Positions 5,747 through 6,457 of a stretch of 6,457 nt of DNA are shown piece by piece. Position 1 is the first letter of the stretch; every line of letters starts with the position of its first letter. The stretch is from Acidobacteriaceae bacterium (GTDB lineage Bacteria; Acidobacteriota; Vicinamibacteria; Vicinamibacterales; CAVVIG01), in the NCBI GenBank assembly GCA_031274845.1, contig JAISPN010000287.1, forward strand, positions 1 to 6,457. The letters are read 5' to 3'. Below the pieces are notes generated by a model. It was not told the origin of the DNA and ran no database searches. It saw only the letters and a program-made list of their open reading frames with translations. Made by a program: the position numbers and the translations under genes.

Positions 5747-6409
5747 CTACGGTCTGAGCGCGTTGAGGAACGGTTGTGTCTGCCGTGGCGCCACGACGGT
5801 GGCGTCGAGCAGTACCGCGCGTGGCGTGATCGCCGTCCCGTACAAGTCGCGGTTGGCATCCTCATCCGGACGCACCACGCCGCCAGACAAATTGATCCCG
5901 GCAAAGAGCCCCTGCGCGCGCGAGTACGAGAGAATCTCGGCCGTCATCTGCGCATCGGTGGCGGCTCGCGCGTCGCGTCCGACAGGGCCGGCGGCGACCG
6001 ACATCTCGGCGCCCAGCGTTACCTTGTTGCCGAGCAGTTTCTCGATGCCCTTCGCGTTCATCACCAGCAGGACGAGATCGATCGACTGCGCGCCGATCTG
6101 CAGCCCCCAACTGCCTTTGTCGACGCGCATGAAGATGGGCGCGGTCCATTCGTTGGCGTGGCGGCAGCTCATGAGCCCTCGGCCATATTCGCCGCCAAAG
6201 ACAAAGGCCGCCTTCTTCATCGAGGGAATCACCATGACGCAGGCCGACTTTGCCCAGAGCTCCTGCGGGATGTCTTTGTCCGGGGCGCTGTGAATTTCGG
6301 TGACGACGGTTGCCGCGTCGGCGATGCGCTGCGTCTGCTCGGCCGTTAGCGCAACGAGCGGCGCCGTGCTGACACTACTGGCCAGCAGCGCAATGAGCAC
6401 AGTTTTCAT
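5747..6409 (-). CDS. Secreted SYLF (YSC84/DUF500-like) domain protein
   Basis: The product has 220 residues. Residues 1 to about 20 look like a signal peptide (MKTVLIALLASSVSTAPLVA), so export to the periplasm or beyond is likely. The rest fits the SYLF/YSC84 family: CVMVIPSMKKAAFVFGGEYG (57-76) with the following GRGLMSCR, then WTAPIFMRVDKGSWGLQIGA (88-107), TLGAEMSVAAGPVGRDARAA (131-150) and SYSRAQGLFAGINLSGG (161-177). In eukaryotes SYLF domains bind phosphoinositides; the role of bacterial secreted versions is not settled, although lipid or envelope association is often supposed. The start is supported by AGAGGA (6424-6419 on the minus strand) 9 nt before the ATG. It is a stand-alone gene whose 3' end faces the PA-IL-like gene across the UUCG hairpin. 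Confidence 0.9.
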   Translation of the reverse strand: MKTVLIALLASSVSTAPLVALTAEQTQRIADAATVVTEIHSAPDKDIPQELWAKSACVMVIPSMKKAAFVFGGEYGRGLMSCRHANEWTAPIFMRVDKGSWGLQIGAQSIDLVLLVMNAKGIEKLLGNKVTLGAEMSVAAGPVGRDARAATDAQMTAEILSYSRAQGLFAGINLSGGVVRPDEDANRDLYGTAITPRAVLLDATVVAPRQTQPFLNALRP

Positions 6410-6457
6410 GGGTGGTGTTCCTCTGAAGCAGGGATGAACGTCATAGTGACGGGCGCG
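6410..6457 (-). promoter_or_regulatory. Leader and possible promoter of the SYLF gene
   Basis: The 48 bases to the window edge hold the Shine-Dalgarno AGAGGA (6424-6419) and a weak -10-like TATGAC (6445-6440, minus strand). That box sits in the small inverted repeat CGTCA-TAG-TGACG (6439-6451). Any -35 box would be at or beyond the edge. Weak evidence only. Confidence 0.25.

Noticed and set aside
1..6457. A defence island, mobile element, CRISPR array or multi-gene novel system
   Set aside because: No transposase, integrase, repeat-spacer array, toxin-antitoxin pair or nuclease-effector cluster is seen. The STAND-like ATPase is a lone gene without an effector domain or partner, so a defence role is not supported.

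Overview
This is a high-GC bacterial window densely packed with chromosomal genes. It holds one partial and six complete protein genes. I see no transposase, tRNA, rRNA, CRISPR array or phage gene. Gene content and style (DUF2007 fused to RNase III, SpoIIE-type phosphatase, PA-IL-like secreted protein, SYLF protein, very short or absent Shine-Dalgarno leaders) suggest a Gemmatimonadota- or Acidobacteriota-like soil or water bacterium. That assignment is an inference from gene style and has not been tested by a search.

Left part (1-1385, + strand): the C-terminal end of a SpoIIE/PP2C-type phosphatase runs into an RNase III gene through a TGATG stop/start overlap, so the two are probably co-translated. 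The RNase III carries an extra N-terminal DUF2007 domain. It converges, with a 17-bp overlap of the 3' ends, on a minus-strand gene (1369-2532) for a STAND-type ATPase with a C-terminal winged helix and an arginine in place of the Walker A lysine.

Middle (2533-4008): a 110-bp divergent promoter region separates the ATPase gene from purA (adenylosuccinate synthase). The ATPase side has a perfect TTGACA box. The purA side has a TACAAT box so close to the start codon that the mRNA is probably almost leaderless. purA converges on lepB, and the 64-bp gap between them holds a long imperfect hairpin built from repeated ATCTGGT units.

Right part (4009-6457): lepB (signal peptidase I, minus strand) has a long proline-rich cytoplasmic tail. 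It is divergent from a + strand gene for a secreted protein with two small beta-barrel-like repeats and a C-terminal PA-IL/LecA-like domain. That gene ends at a strong UUCG-loop hairpin shared with the convergent minus-strand gene of a secreted SYLF (YSC84-like) protein. LepB would be the enzyme that removes the signal peptides of these two exported proteins. Otherwise the genes look like unrelated housekeeping and envelope functions set side by side in alternating orientation, and I do not see a single dedicated multi-gene system.
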